A DNA stretch of 64,000 nucleotides from Candidatus Gastranaerophilales bacterium (GTDB lineage: Bacteria; Cyanobacteriota; Vampirovibrionia; Gastranaerophilales; Gastranaerophilaceae), in assembly GCA_944325875.1 (NCBI GenBank), contig CALVBU010000004.1:1-64000 (forward strand), given 5' to 3'. Position numbers and translations under genes: made by a program. This document shows positions 1 through 7,199 of this stretch, in pieces; position 1 is the stretch's first letter; every line of letters begins with the position of its first letter. The notes beneath the pieces were generated by a model that made no database searches, was not told where the DNA came from, and worked only from the letters and a program-made list of their open reading frames with translations.

Positions 1-1263
1 GATTTCAATAAAATAGAATATGTAGAAGAAACCAATAGCGAACTATATGATTTGTTCGTAAAAGGACAAGGTTCATGTGGATCTGCAGCCCAAAACAAAG
101 GTTGGGGTTGTTATTTACACGTATTAACCCACTTATTAGACCAAGAATGGAACACTCCTGAAGATCCATATAATGAAGATAATTATCCAGGTAAAGCTGA
201 AACAACAACAGGTATTCCAGTTGATATTGATTATGGATATATTTCTGGTGCTGCAATTTCACGTACTCCAGATTTGATACCTGTATCAGAAGCAATTGTG
301 GATACAAGTAATCCAGAAAACACATACTATGCATCAGGTTTGATGGGTGCAGATTTACAACAAGGTGCATCATTAAAAGAACAATTATTAAGTGACTATT
401 ATTATGATGAAAACGGAGTAAAACAAAAGAAACTTTTAAAAGATAAAATTGTAGATATGTATTACATTCTTGAAGATCATGCTTCTGGAGGTAATACATT
501 AGGAACAACAGAACAAGAATTGTTGGATTTGTACGCATCTTTCCAAGAAGATATGAAATTAAAAGAAAAAGTGCCGAAGACCGTACCCGACGTAGAGGCA
601 TGGGAGAAAGCGCACAAAGAATGGGAAGAACAAGTAGCGAAAGAAATAGAAGAATTTAATAAAATAGATCCAATAATCACAGAACAAGTAATCGTATACA
701 CAGACAAAGACCAAGGTCAGTGGTATGTAAACTTGTGGCACAGAATGAATGGTCCAAGTGATGATAAAGTGGAATTAGATGGCATAGAAAACGGTGCACA
801 TCCGGAACATGAGAATGGCGAAGATGAGCCATTAGATGATGATGCAAAAACCCCAGAGACAGGCTTGACCGCGAATGGAAAGATCTTGTGGACAGTATTA
901 GAAGACGGATTAATGAATAGCCAAGAATGGTTGAAGTACGCATTAGAAAACGGTTATGTAACGTTAGAACGCGTAAATTACACAGAGCCAACCGAAGATG
1001 GCAGTGGCTTAGAGAATGCAACTTGGACATCAATAATCTATACCAATGCAGCAGATATAACAGAGCAAGAGAATGAGGCAGCAATAACAAGAGCAGAAGT
1101 AGAATACCAACAAACAGTTCGCGATATAGAAGCAAAAGACAAGCAGTATGATAATATCTTGAAACGTTTGGATACAGAACATAGTGCATTACAAACAGAA
1201 TACGATTCAATCAAGAGTGTAATAAGCAAAAACATTGAAAGAACTCTTAAAATGTATTCATAG
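1..1263 (+). CDS. Hypothetical protein, 5' end outside window
   Basis: The frame is open from base 1, so the N-terminus is missing and about 420 residues are visible. I do not recognise a family. The visible part starts with an ordinary globular-looking region containing GSCGSAAQNKGWGCYLH, continues into an acidic, Asp/Glu/Lys-rich middle, and ends in a helical, coiled-coil-like segment of about 80 residues with no C-terminal anchor. Codon use changes at about base 570. Upstream, codons mostly end in T or A as elsewhere in the window. Downstream, codons such as gcg, ccg, gta, aca and ata dominate, as in the first half of the pilin gene at 46188. That suggests a mosaic or recently acquired module. 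No signal peptide can be judged because the start is absent. Confidence 0.7.
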   Translation, partial: DFNKIEYVEETNSELYDLFVKGQGSCGSAAQNKGWGCYLHVLTHLLDQEWNTPEDPYNEDNYPGKAETTTGIPVDIDYGYISGAAISRTPDLIPVSEAIVDTSNPENTYYASGLMGADLQQGASLKEQLLSDYYYDENGVKQKKLLKDKIVDMYYILEDHASGGNTLGTTEQELLDLYASFQEDMKLKEKVPKTVPDVEAWEKAHKEWEEQVAKEIEEFNKIDPIITEQVIVYTDKDQGQWYVNLWHRMNGPSDDKVELDGIENGAHPEHENGEDEPLDDDAKTPETGLTANGKILWTVLEDGLMNSQEWLKYALENGYVTLERVNYTEPTEDGSGLENATWTSIIYTNAADITEQENEAAITRAEVEYQQTVRDIEAKDKQYDNILKRLDTEHSALQTEYDSIKSVISKNIERTLKMYS

Positions 1264-1363
1264 TTTTATGTAAATATTGTAAATAATTTTCAATATCACG
1301 CAATTTGAACTTTAAGCATTACTTTATATATATGTAAGGTAGTGTTAAAAAGGTTAATTAATA

Positions 1364-2014
1364 ATGTCTATTTCAACAGCATTATTAGAAGTATGTGTTC
1401 CAAGTAGTATATTCTGCTATAGAAACATCAAAAAAGTAGAAAATGGTGAACCTCAAAGAGGAACCGTTGCATTTGCGCAGGGTGCTAAAATTGTTCAAGC
1501 CTGTGCAAATTATAATGATGCTACCTCTAAAACTACGCAAAAGTATCTTGATGTCTTTAATGAATATGCAAAAAAATATAAACCTGTTGATTATGCAGGT
1601 AAGGTAGTTAAGTGGGCAACAAAGAATGTTAACCCTTTAATTTGTGCATCAAGTGCCATAAAAACCGCCACAGCAGAAGATAAGCTTGGTACAGGAATTA
1701 CAGAGGCCGGAGCTTTAGCTGGAATGTTTGCAGGTGAAGGTCTTATGAAACTTCATTTGGATAAAATTATTAATGCAGATAATGTTACTAAAGTTGCAAA
1801 AGTTACTGAAAAAGCTAGTTGGTTAAAGCCTGTATCTGAATTCTTAGCAAAATCAGGTAATAGTTCTAAACTGGCTGCAATATTAAAAGGCGTATTATTT
1901 GTGTGTGGTTCTATGGGCTCTTATTCTATTGGTCAAGAGTTAGCAGAAAAATATTCCGATAAAGTTAAAGCAAGTTTGGGTGTAAAAACTCCAAAAATCG
2001 ACCAAAAGGCTTAA
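1364..2014 (+). CDS. Hypothetical protein, 216 aa
   Basis: Unrecognised protein. It has a weakly hydrophobic stretch around residues 105-125 (glycine/alanine-rich, GALAGMFAGEG) and a clearer one around residues 172-192 (KGVLFVCGSMGSYSIG), with basic and helical segments between and at the C-terminus. It could be a membrane-associated protein. The ATG follows AAGG at a long distance (about 13 nt), so ribosome binding is weak, but no better start exists before the conserved-looking core. It ends 36 nt before the SpoIID gene, which has its own -10 box, so the two need not be cotranscribed. Confidence 0.6.
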   Translation: MSISTALLEVCVPSSIFCYRNIKKVENGEPQRGTVAFAQGAKIVQACANYNDATSKTTQKYLDVFNEYAKKYKPVDYAGKVVKWATKNVNPLICASSAIKTATAEDKLGTGITEAGALAGMFAGEGLMKLHLDKIINADNVTKVAKVTEKASWLKPVSEFLAKSGNSSKLAAILKGVLFVCGSMGSYSIGQELAEKYSDKVKASLGVKTPKIDQKA

Positions 2015-2035
2015 TCCTTTTTGTAAAAAATATGC

Positions 2036-2041
2036 TATAAT
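2036..2041 (+). promoter_or_regulatory. -10 box (TATAAT) of spoIID-like gene
   Basis: A perfect TATAAT ends 9 nt before the ATG at 2051, and no Shine-Dalgarno lies between them. The expected transcription start is within a few bases of the start codon, so the mRNA is probably leaderless. No convincing -35 box is visible. Confidence 0.5.
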
Positions 2042-2050
2042 CAATTTGTA

Positions 2051-2929
2051 ATGAGAAATTTTAGCCTTTTATCGTTAATATTTGTATTTATATTATTTAT
2101 TCAAAACCCTGCGCATGCAATAAAAATCGGGCTTCAGACAGGTGTCGATAGAATTGGTGTAGGATCATCTAATGCTACTTCTCTTATAGATGCAAATACT
2201 AATAAAACAGTTGTAAAAATTGATGCGATGAAGGGGTACGAGATAGTTCCTTACCGTAACACTATGGCTATTCGCCTTGATGGCAAATTTTATCAGATTT
2301 ATTCTGATAATGTTGTCTTAAAACCGGCTGAAGGTGGTTTTATAAGTGCTAAAAGTAAATGGTATAGAGGATATTTAATTATCCAAAATAAAAATAAAAA
2401 ATTAACCGTAATAAATGAAGTTGACTTAGAAGATTATCTAAAAGGTGTTGTTCCATCAGAAATGCCTTCTGGCTGGGAGTTTGAAGCTTTAAAGGCTCAG
2501 GCTATCGCAGCGAGAAGTTATGCTTTGGCAAATCTAGGTAAACGTGCATCTTTAGGCTACGATTTGAAAGATACTCCAGAAGATCAAGCTTATGGTGGTG
2601 CTTCTGCAGAGACGTCAAAAACTAATCGTGCCGTTGATGATACAAGTGGTTTGGTGTTAACTTATAACTACAAAGTCGTATCTGCTTTCTATTCTGCCTC
2701 TGCAGGCGGTCAGACTGTTACGGCAAAAGAAGCTTGGGGTAATGATGTTCCTTATATTCGCTCAGTACCATCGTTTGACGATAACGTTAAGAAAAATGGT
2801 CATGGTATTGGGATGTCACAACATGGTGCAAATAATTTAGCAAAACAAGGTTATAATGCTTATCAAATATTAAATTATTTTTATAAAAATGTGAAGTTTG
2901 CACGTGCTAATGGGACTTCAATTAACTAA
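2051..2929 (+). CDS. SpoIID/LytB domain protein
   Basis: This 292-aa protein has an N-terminal signal peptide (hydrophobic residues 4-23, then AHA) and the SpoIID/LytB core. The core shows DLEDYLKGVVPSEMPSGW, then EALKAQAIAARSYAL around residue 150, the YSASAGGQT motif, and the C-terminal GHGIGMSQHGA motif. In known members this fold binds or cleaves denuded peptidoglycan (SpoIID is a lytic transglycosylase) or enhances amidases (LytB). Export implies a role in the periplasm or at the cell wall. Since there is no sporulation context here, a housekeeping or division-related wall role is more likely than sporulation; that part is inference. Length and motif order are normal for the family. Confidence 0.9.
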   Translation: MRNFSLLSLIFVFILFIQNPAHAIKIGLQTGVDRIGVGSSNATSLIDANTNKTVVKIDAMKGYEIVPYRNTMAIRLDGKFYQIYSDNVVLKPAEGGFISAKSKWYRGYLIIQNKNKKLTVINEVDLEDYLKGVVPSEMPSGWEFEALKAQAIAARSYALANLGKRASLGYDLKDTPEDQAYGGASAETSKTNRAVDDTSGLVLTYNYKVVSAFYSASAGGQTVTAKEAWGNDVPYIRSVPSFDDNVKKNGHGIGMSQHGANNLAKQGYNAYQILNYFYKNVKFARANGTSIN

Positions 2930-3029
2930 TATAATCGCTTGTGCCTATCGTCACTGGGTTTTGTCTTTTTATTTTGCTTATAACCCTTGTGTAAAGGCAT
3001 ATTTTCAAAAAAAAATCGTGAAAACCCTC

Positions 3030-3057
3030 TTGTCAAAAACAAATAACGTGCTATAAT
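3030..3057 (+). promoter_or_regulatory. Promoter of HU gene
   Basis: TTGTCA at 3030-3035 and TATAAT at 3052-3057 are separated by 16 nt. The predicted transcript begins near 3064 and carries a 5' leader of about 70 nt before the HU start codon. Confidence 0.7.
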
Positions 3058-3133
3058 TAATCTGTCGAATATATAAGCATGCGGAGGAAATGGTTTCTCT
3101 ATTTACCGTTTGCTAAGGAAGAAGGAGGTTCAA

Positions 3134-3406
3134 ATGAACAAAGAAGAATTAGTAAAAGAAGTGTCTAAGAAAGCAAAAGTTTCTCAAAAAGCTACTGCTG
3201 ACGTAATCGCAGCTGTATTAGAAACAATTGAAAAAACAGTTTCAAAAGGTAAAAAAGTTACTTTGGTTGGTTTCGGTACATTTGAAGCTAGAAAAAGAGC
3301 TGCTAGAACTGGTCGCAACCCACAAACTGGTGCAGAATTGAAAATCGCTGCAAAAACAGTTCCTGCTTTCTCAGCTGGTAAAAAATTCAAAGAACTTGTA
3401 AAATAG
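3134..3406 (+). CDS. hup: DNA-binding protein HU
   Basis: This 90-aa protein is full length for HU/IHF. The N-terminal helices (MNKEELVKEVSKKAKVSQK), the GFGTFEARKRAARTGRNP beta-arm with the conserved Arg-Asn-Pro tip, and the closing VPAFSAGKKFKELVK are all present. It bends and compacts chromosomal DNA as a dimer. I chose the ATG at 3134 because it follows a strong GAAGGAGG. An upstream in-frame TTG would add eight residues not found in the family. It is monocistronic: it has its own promoter at 3030 and a terminator at 3429. Confidence 0.96.
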   Translation: MNKEELVKEVSKKAKVSQKATADVIAAVLETIEKTVSKGKKVTLVGFGTFEARKRAARTGRNPQTGAELKIAAKTVPAFSAGKKFKELVK

Positions 3407-3428
3407 TTCTAAAATAGATTCATAAAAG

Positions 3429-3457
3429 AGAGTCGGTGAATGCCGGCTCTTTTTTTG
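3429..3457 (+). terminator. Terminator of HU gene
   Basis: Stem AGAGTCGG / CCGGCTCT (one G-U pair) is followed by seven T. It lies 22 nt after the HU stop codon. Confidence 0.85.
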
Positions 3458-3587
3458 TTTGTATATTATGAAGATATGTAAAAGATATATAGTGTATATG
3501 TTACATAAATAAATTAAAGTGGAATAAGTAAAATATAACCATTTTCTTTATTTTCTCCTACACACTAACCTTTTACAAATTGAGATA

Positions 3588-3611
3588 AGCCGTCTATGGA
3601 CGGCTGTTTTT
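3588..3611 (+). terminator. Orphan terminator hairpin
   Basis: A perfect stem AGCCGTC / GACGGCT with a TATG loop is followed by GTTTTTAT. No ORF lies between it and the HU terminator 130 nt upstream. It either backs up HU termination or ends a small non-coding RNA. It lies just upstream of the promoter for leader copy 1. Confidence 0.65.
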
Positions 3612-3616
3612 ATGTC

Positions 3617-3645
3617 TTGATAAATATAAAAGAGTTTGTTACAAT
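3617..3645 (+). promoter_or_regulatory. Promoter of leader copy 1
   Basis: TTGATA at 3617-3622 and TACAAT at 3640-3645 have a 17-nt spacer. Transcription should start near 3652, about 30 nt before the upstream ORF. Confidence 0.65.
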
Positions 3646-3670
3646 AAACCTATATGAAACAGAAGAGCAT

Positions 3671-3874
3671 TAAAGGAGGATGTATGCAAAAAGTAGATAT
3701 AGATAGAATTTCGGGGGGGGGGGCTACCGACTAACAGTTAGGATAAGCATTTCCGACTTAGACCTCCGATTAAAAGAAATGAGCTGATAGTAAGCCGTGC
3801 CAATAGACACGGTGATTTGTCGTGCAAATTTTAGTACAAGACCAATTTATACATAATAAATACATGGAGGATAT
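3671..3874 (+). promoter_or_regulatory. Poly-G pilin leader element, copy 1
   Basis: This is one of three homologous leaders in the window. In order: strong ribosome site AAAGGAGGA; a 16-codon ORF (3684-3734) holding eleven consecutive G (3713-3723); a conserved CTACCGACTAACAG segment; ACTTAGACCTCCGAT with ACCTCCG at 3762-3768; a hairpin CCGTG (3795-3799) / CACGG (3808-3812) followed by GTGATTT; TGCAAA; and finally GGAGG at 3866-3870 serving the pilin gene. CCTCCG can pair with TGGAGG at the pilin ribosome site, or CCTCC with the G tract. The block patterns are shared with 29753-29953 and 45987-46187, while the spacers between them differ. I know of no named riboswitch or RNA family that matches. 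Confidence 0.75.
3684..3734 (+). CDS. Leader peptide uORF, copy 1 (16 aa)
   Basis: ATG follows AAAGGAGGA by 3 nt, and a second possible ATG 4 nt upstream leads quickly to a stop. The peptide is MQKVDIDRISGGGATD. The three glycine codons are GGG within the eleven-G tract. The other two leader copies encode 16-residue peptides with the same GGGAT[D/N] end. One extra G would open a different frame reading YRLTVRISISDLDLRLKE to a stop near 3787. Whether the peptide matters or only its translation does cannot be decided here. Confidence 0.55.
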   Translation: MQKVDIDRISGGGATD

Positions 3875-4555
3875 ATGAAAAAGAGAAATGCTTTTACATT
3901 AGCAGAAGTCCTAATAACATTAGGTATAATCGGTATAGTTGCAGCTATGACTTTACCTTCAATTTTGGCTAAGACAGAGAGACAAGAAACAGTTGCGAAA
4001 TTGAAAAAGGTATATAGTGTATTATCTCAAGGTATAAAACATTCTGAAGCGGATAATGGACTAATTTCAGAATGGCCTACGGGTCCTGATATAACTGATG
4101 TTAATGCATATTTTGATAAGTATTGGCGTCCTTATTATAAAAATCCTAAAATTTGTTCATGGGCTGTATCTTGTGGATATTCTAATAATAAGGCATGGAC
4201 GAATTTAAATGGACAAAGAATAGGTTGGGAGATTAAAACGTCAGAAACCCGAGTTTTGTTTATGTTATCTGATGGAACTTTAATATTTAATCCAAGGAAT
4301 ACTACGGATGCTAATGGAAATAAAGTATATGTAAATCTCTTTTATGTCGATTTAAATGGACCTAAGAATCCGAATATTATTGGGAAAGATGTTTTTATAT
4401 TTACTCTTTCTGATAAAAAACTTTTAAGACCATATGGATATGATAAAAAGTATGAAGATTTAGACTGCAGCAAACAAAGTTCAGGAAACTATAATGATTG
4501 TACAGTCAAAATTATTGCCGATGGATGGGCGATAAAAGACGATTACCCTTGGTAA
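3875..4555 (+). CDS. Pilin-like protein, class III-type N-terminus
   Basis: This 226-aa protein begins MKKRNAFTLAEVLITLG, a short basic leader followed by the FTLAEV signature and a hydrophobic helix to about residue 28. Processing by prepilin peptidase is expected after the basic leader, with N-methylation of Phe. The globular part has a conserved block seen in several paralogues here, VDLNGPKNPNIIGKDVF followed by an aromatic strand, which looks like a small Asp/Asn-rich (possibly metal-binding) loop. Cysteines at the C-terminal half may form disulfides. No assembly ATPase or secretin gene is nearby. Its start lies 5 nt after GGAGG and downstream of leader copy 1, so its translation is probably controlled by that element. 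Function (pilus, pseudopilus or secreted adhesin) is unknown. Confidence 0.85.
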   Translation: MKKRNAFTLAEVLITLGIIGIVAAMTLPSILAKTERQETVAKLKKVYSVLSQGIKHSEADNGLISEWPTGPDITDVNAYFDKYWRPYYKNPKICSWAVSCGYSNNKAWTNLNGQRIGWEIKTSETRVLFMLSDGTLIFNPRNTTDANGNKVYVNLFYVDLNGPKNPNIIGKDVFIFTLSDKKLLRPYGYDKKYEDLDCSKQSSGNYNDCTVKIIADGWAIKDDYPW

Positions 4556-4557
4556 CT

Positions 4558-4585
4558 AAAAAAGCGGTTTATACCGCTTTTTTTA
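4558..4585. terminator. Bidirectional terminator
   Basis: AAAAAAGCGG / CCGCTTTTTTT hairpin with a TTTATA loop lies between the convergent pilin and trpS genes and has an A tract on one side and a T tract on the other. Confidence 0.85.
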
Positions 4586-5584
4586 ATACATATTTACAAG
4601 TTCACGAACGTGAGTCAGAACTTTTTGAGCTTCAGCTCTTGCTCGTTTAGAACCGTCATTTAGAATATCTTTTACTTCATCAATGTGAGTTTCATAGTAA
4701 CGACGTTTTTCTCTAATAGGGGCAAATTTTTCGTTAATTAGAGCACCGAGTTGACGTTTACAGTCAGCGCAACCTCTTTCACCTTTTTCGCATTCCATAC
4801 GTATTTGCGCTATTTGATCTTCAGAACCAAAGATTTGCCAGTATTTGAATGCAACTTCACATTCATCAGGGTGACCTAAATCTGTTTTTCTAAGTCTGCT
4901 TCTGTCTGTTATTGCTGTCATGATTTTCTTGGCAGTAACTTCTTCGGCGTCGGAAATTTTTATATCGTTTTGGAAAGATTTACCCATTTTATTTCCATCA
5001 AGTCCACAGATTAATGAGCAGTGATTTAATATTGGTTGTGGTTCGTTGAAGAATTCTTCTTTATATACATTATTAAATCTTCTTGCGATATCTCTTGTAA
5101 TTTCAATATGGGCAACTTGGTCTATTCCTACAGGAACGTGAGTTGCATTCATCATCATAATATCAGCACTCATTAAAACCGGATATCCCATAAGTCCGTA
5201 ACTTATTTGAGAGTTTTGACCTTCTTTAGTTCTTAAAATTTTTGCCATATCTTTTAAGGTTGGGTCGCGTTCTACCCAGTTTTGAGGGGTTACCATACCT
5301 AAATATACGTTTAATTCTGCAATTTCAGGCACAAGTGATTGAACGTATATTGTTGAAATTTCAGGATCAATCCCTGATGCAAGCCAATCAATTGCAACGT
5401 CAATGACATCATTTTTAAGGTTTTCTGTTTTATCATATTTTGTTGTGAGAGCGTGCCAATCAGCTACGAAAAAGAAACTGTCATATTTGTGTTGCAATTC
5501 TACCCAATTTTGTATTACACCCAAATAGTGACCTAGATGTAATTTTCCTGTAGGGCGCATTCCTGAAACTATTCTTTCTCTCAT
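4583..5584 (-). CDS. trpS: Tryptophan--tRNA ligase
   Basis: This 333-aa class I synthetase charges tRNA-Trp. The HIGH-like motif is HLGHY at residues 17-21 in SGMRPTGKLHLGHYLG, and the KMSKS-like motif is GNKMGKS around residue 200. Length is normal for bacterial TrpRS. The ATG follows AGAGAGGAC by about 8 nt. It stands alone, with a terminator shared with the convergent pilin gene and no T-box or trp leader visible upstream. Confidence 0.96.
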   Translation of the reverse strand: MRERIVSGMRPTGKLHLGHYLGVIQNWVELQHKYDSFFFVADWHALTTKYDKTENLKNDVIDVAIDWLASGIDPEISTIYVQSLVPEIAELNVYLGMVTPQNWVERDPTLKDMAKILRTKEGQNSQISYGLMGYPVLMSADIMMMNATHVPVGIDQVAHIEITRDIARRFNNVYKEEFFNEPQPILNHCSLICGLDGNKMGKSFQNDIKISDAEEVTAKKIMTAITDRSRLRKTDLGHPDECEVAFKYWQIFGSEDQIAQIRMECEKGERGCADCKRQLGALINEKFAPIREKRRYYETHIDEVKDILNDGSKRARAEAQKVLTHVRELVNMY

Positions 5585-5662
5585 AACTTATTGTCCTCTC
5601 TAATTAATTATATGCCTTAAATTAACGCTGGCATTATTCATTATATTATAAAAAAACTTTTG

Positions 5663-5690
5663 TTGAATATTTGAAAAAAAATGTTATAAT
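5663..5690 (+). promoter_or_regulatory. Promoter giving a leaderless mRNA
   Basis: TTGAAT at 5663-5668 and TATAAT at 5685-5690 have a 16-nt spacer. The only ATG in frame follows the -10 box by 7 nt, so transcription should start at or next to the start codon. Confidence 0.7.
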
Positions 5691-5697
5691 AAATTTT

Positions 5698-6300
5698 ATG
5701 AAGAGATGGGTTTTAATAATATTAGCATTGCTTATAAGTTCAGTTTCACCGTCATTTGCGGCACAAGAGCCGGTAGTTGAGGATGTAAAACTGGATGTAA
5801 GAAGTTATGATGTAATTGAAGTTCCTGCAGGTACATTTATTCCTGTTGTAAGTGCTCAGGAAATTTCTACACAATATTGTCCTGTAGGTTATAAAGTTAG
5901 ATTTACAGCAACAAATGACTTATATATGCACGAGACTAATATTATTCCAGAAAATTCTGAATTCTACGGATATATCGAAGAAATGCATGAGCCTGTTATT
6001 GGAACTAACGCTTCTATGATAATTAAAATTAATAAGGTAATATTGCCTGATGGGTTTGAAATGCCAATTCGAGGGTATATCTATACTCCTAATAACAATC
6101 TAATCGGTGGCGGGATTTCAGAACCGGCATCTTGGGTGAAAATGCCACATTATCAGTCTAGATTTAAGAACAATATAACATTACAAATACGTCCTGGACG
6201 TGATAGAAAAATGGGTTCTCATACTACTATTACATCAGGAGAAAATAGAATTATCATTCTTTCAGACTCTGCTTGGATTACCCACACCTTAACAAATTGA
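5698..6300 (+). CDS. Exported protein with VirB10/TrbI-like beta domain
   Basis: This 200-aa protein has a signal peptide (MKRWVLIILALLISSVSPS then FAAQ). The mature part resembles the C-terminal beta-barrel domain of VirB10/TrbI: VPAGTFIPVV, then IIPENSEFYGYI, then a hydrophobic strand ending LPDGFEMPIRG. The resemblance is by pattern only. I chose the ATG at 5698 because the -10 box TATAAT lies inside the longer TTG-initiated frame. It is followed by a paralogous protein and then tonB-exbB-exbD-exbD, so a periplasmic or envelope role linked to that energised system is possible. No conjugation genes are present. Confidence 0.6.
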   Translation: MKRWVLIILALLISSVSPSFAAQEPVVEDVKLDVRSYDVIEVPAGTFIPVVSAQEISTQYCPVGYKVRFTATNDLYMHETNIIPENSEFYGYIEEMHEPVIGTNASMIIKINKVILPDGFEMPIRGYIYTPNNNLIGGGISEPASWVKMPHYQSRFKNNITLQIRPGRDRKMGSHTTITSGENRIIILSDSAWITHTLTN

Positions 6301-6324
6301 CAAATTCAAAAATAGACATAAAAT
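6297..6324 (+). promoter_or_regulatory. Promoter upstream of second VirB10-like gene
   Basis: A perfect TTGACA (6297-6302, overlapping the upstream stop codon) and TAAAAT (6319-6324) are 16 nt apart. The transcript would have a conventional leader with AAGGAAGGAAAA before the ATG at 6374. Confidence 0.65.
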
Positions 6325-6373
6325 GTTATTATCAAGTGATATGTGATTGTGTTTAAGGAAGGAAAATTAAATT

Positions 6374-7117
6374 ATGAAAAAAAATATGATTTTATTAATG
6401 GCAACACTACTTGTCTCTTGTGGTACGGTTTTTGCTGCCGGTAATTACAGTTATACGCAGAATATGACTGCTCCCTCATATCAACCAACATATTACGCAC
6501 AGCCAAAAATGACAGGTAATCAGACTCTTAAAGGTAGTGTTGTAACAGTTCCGGCTGGTCAGTCAATGCCTGCTGTTGTTACTATGCCATTGAATTCAGC
6601 TAATTTAACATTAGGTCAGACTGTAACTGTTGCATTAGGCTCAGATTTTTATTATAATAATAACTTGATAGCTCCTGCAGGAAGTTCTGTTACTGGAACA
6701 GTTTTAGAAGTTTCTAAAGCAAAACGCGGGAGTATGAACGGTAAATTAATGTTGAGATTTACCCAAATAGTTACCCCATACGGTATTCAAATTCCTATTT
6801 CAGCAATCGTTAAAACAAGTGATAATAGCGGAATGCTTATTGGTGGTACAAAAGTCGATGTCGCTAAAGATTATGCGAAAGACCTTACTGTAGGTGCAGG
6901 TGCAGGTGCGGTATCAGGAGTTGTGTTCGGAGCACTTGCCGGTGGAAATATTGGTAGAGGCGCAGCTTTAGGAACTGCAGTAGGTGCAGGCGGCGGACTT
7001 ATAAAATCAGTATGGGACAAAGGCGATGATGTCGAAATTCCTGCAAATTCAAATATAGAATTGGTACTTACCCAGCCAATTACTGTTAATCCGGCAATAT
7101 ATAATTCAAATTACTAG
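6374..7117 (+). CDS. Exported VirB10-like protein with glycine zipper
   Basis: This 247-aa protein has a signal peptide (MKKNMILLMATLLVSCGTVFA). Residues 55-155 repeat the pattern of the gene upstream: VPAGQSMPAVV, LIAPAGSSVTGTV, then a strand ending TPYGIQIPISAIV. Residues about 175-215 are a glycine zipper (GAGAGAVSGVVFGALAGG followed by a second glycine-rich run), a feature of proteins that insert into or associate with membranes, before a final beta segment. A cysteine at residue 16 lies inside the hydrophobic core but lacks a convincing lipobox. It is probably a duplicate of 5698 that gained the zipper. Function unknown; it neighbours the TonB operon. Confidence 0.6.
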   Translation: MKKNMILLMATLLVSCGTVFAAGNYSYTQNMTAPSYQPTYYAQPKMTGNQTLKGSVVTVPAGQSMPAVVTMPLNSANLTLGQTVTVALGSDFYYNNNLIAPAGSSVTGTVLEVSKAKRGSMNGKLMLRFTQIVTPYGIQIPISAIVKTSDNSGMLIGGTKVDVAKDYAKDLTVGAGAGAVSGVVFGALAGGNIGRGAALGTAVGAGGGLIKSVWDKGDDVEIPANSNIELVLTQPITVNPAIYNSNY

Positions 7118-7128
7118 CCGATTAACCG

Positions 7129-7164
7129 ATAATATTATTTTTAATTTTTGAATAATATTATTAT
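7129..7164. repeat. AT-rich inverted repeat
   Basis: Two copies of ATAATATTATT lie about 22 nt apart, each itself palindromic, between the glycine-zipper gene and tonB. They could act as a weak transcription barrier or as a protein-binding site. No T tract follows. Confidence 0.45.
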
Positions 7165-7199
7165 AGATTAGGGAAAAGAGTTGTAGATAGGTAAATAAA

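Noticed and set aside
3713-3723. G tract as a sequencing artefact
   Set aside because: Three separate loci have it at the same place with conserved flanks and a frame that is kept. The exact count could still be wrong, which is stated in the findings.
3790-3815. Resemblance of the leader hairpin (AGCCGTGCC...GACACGGT) to group II intron domain V
   Set aside because: Domain V needs a longer stem, a two-nucleotide bulge and a GNRA-type loop. Here the stem is 5 bp with a short loop, and no other intron domain or reverse transcriptase is nearby.
3671-3874. Leader as a known riboswitch (c-di-GMP, T-box, cobalamin, glycine)
   Set aside because: None of the core consensus blocks that I know for these classes is present in any of the three copies.
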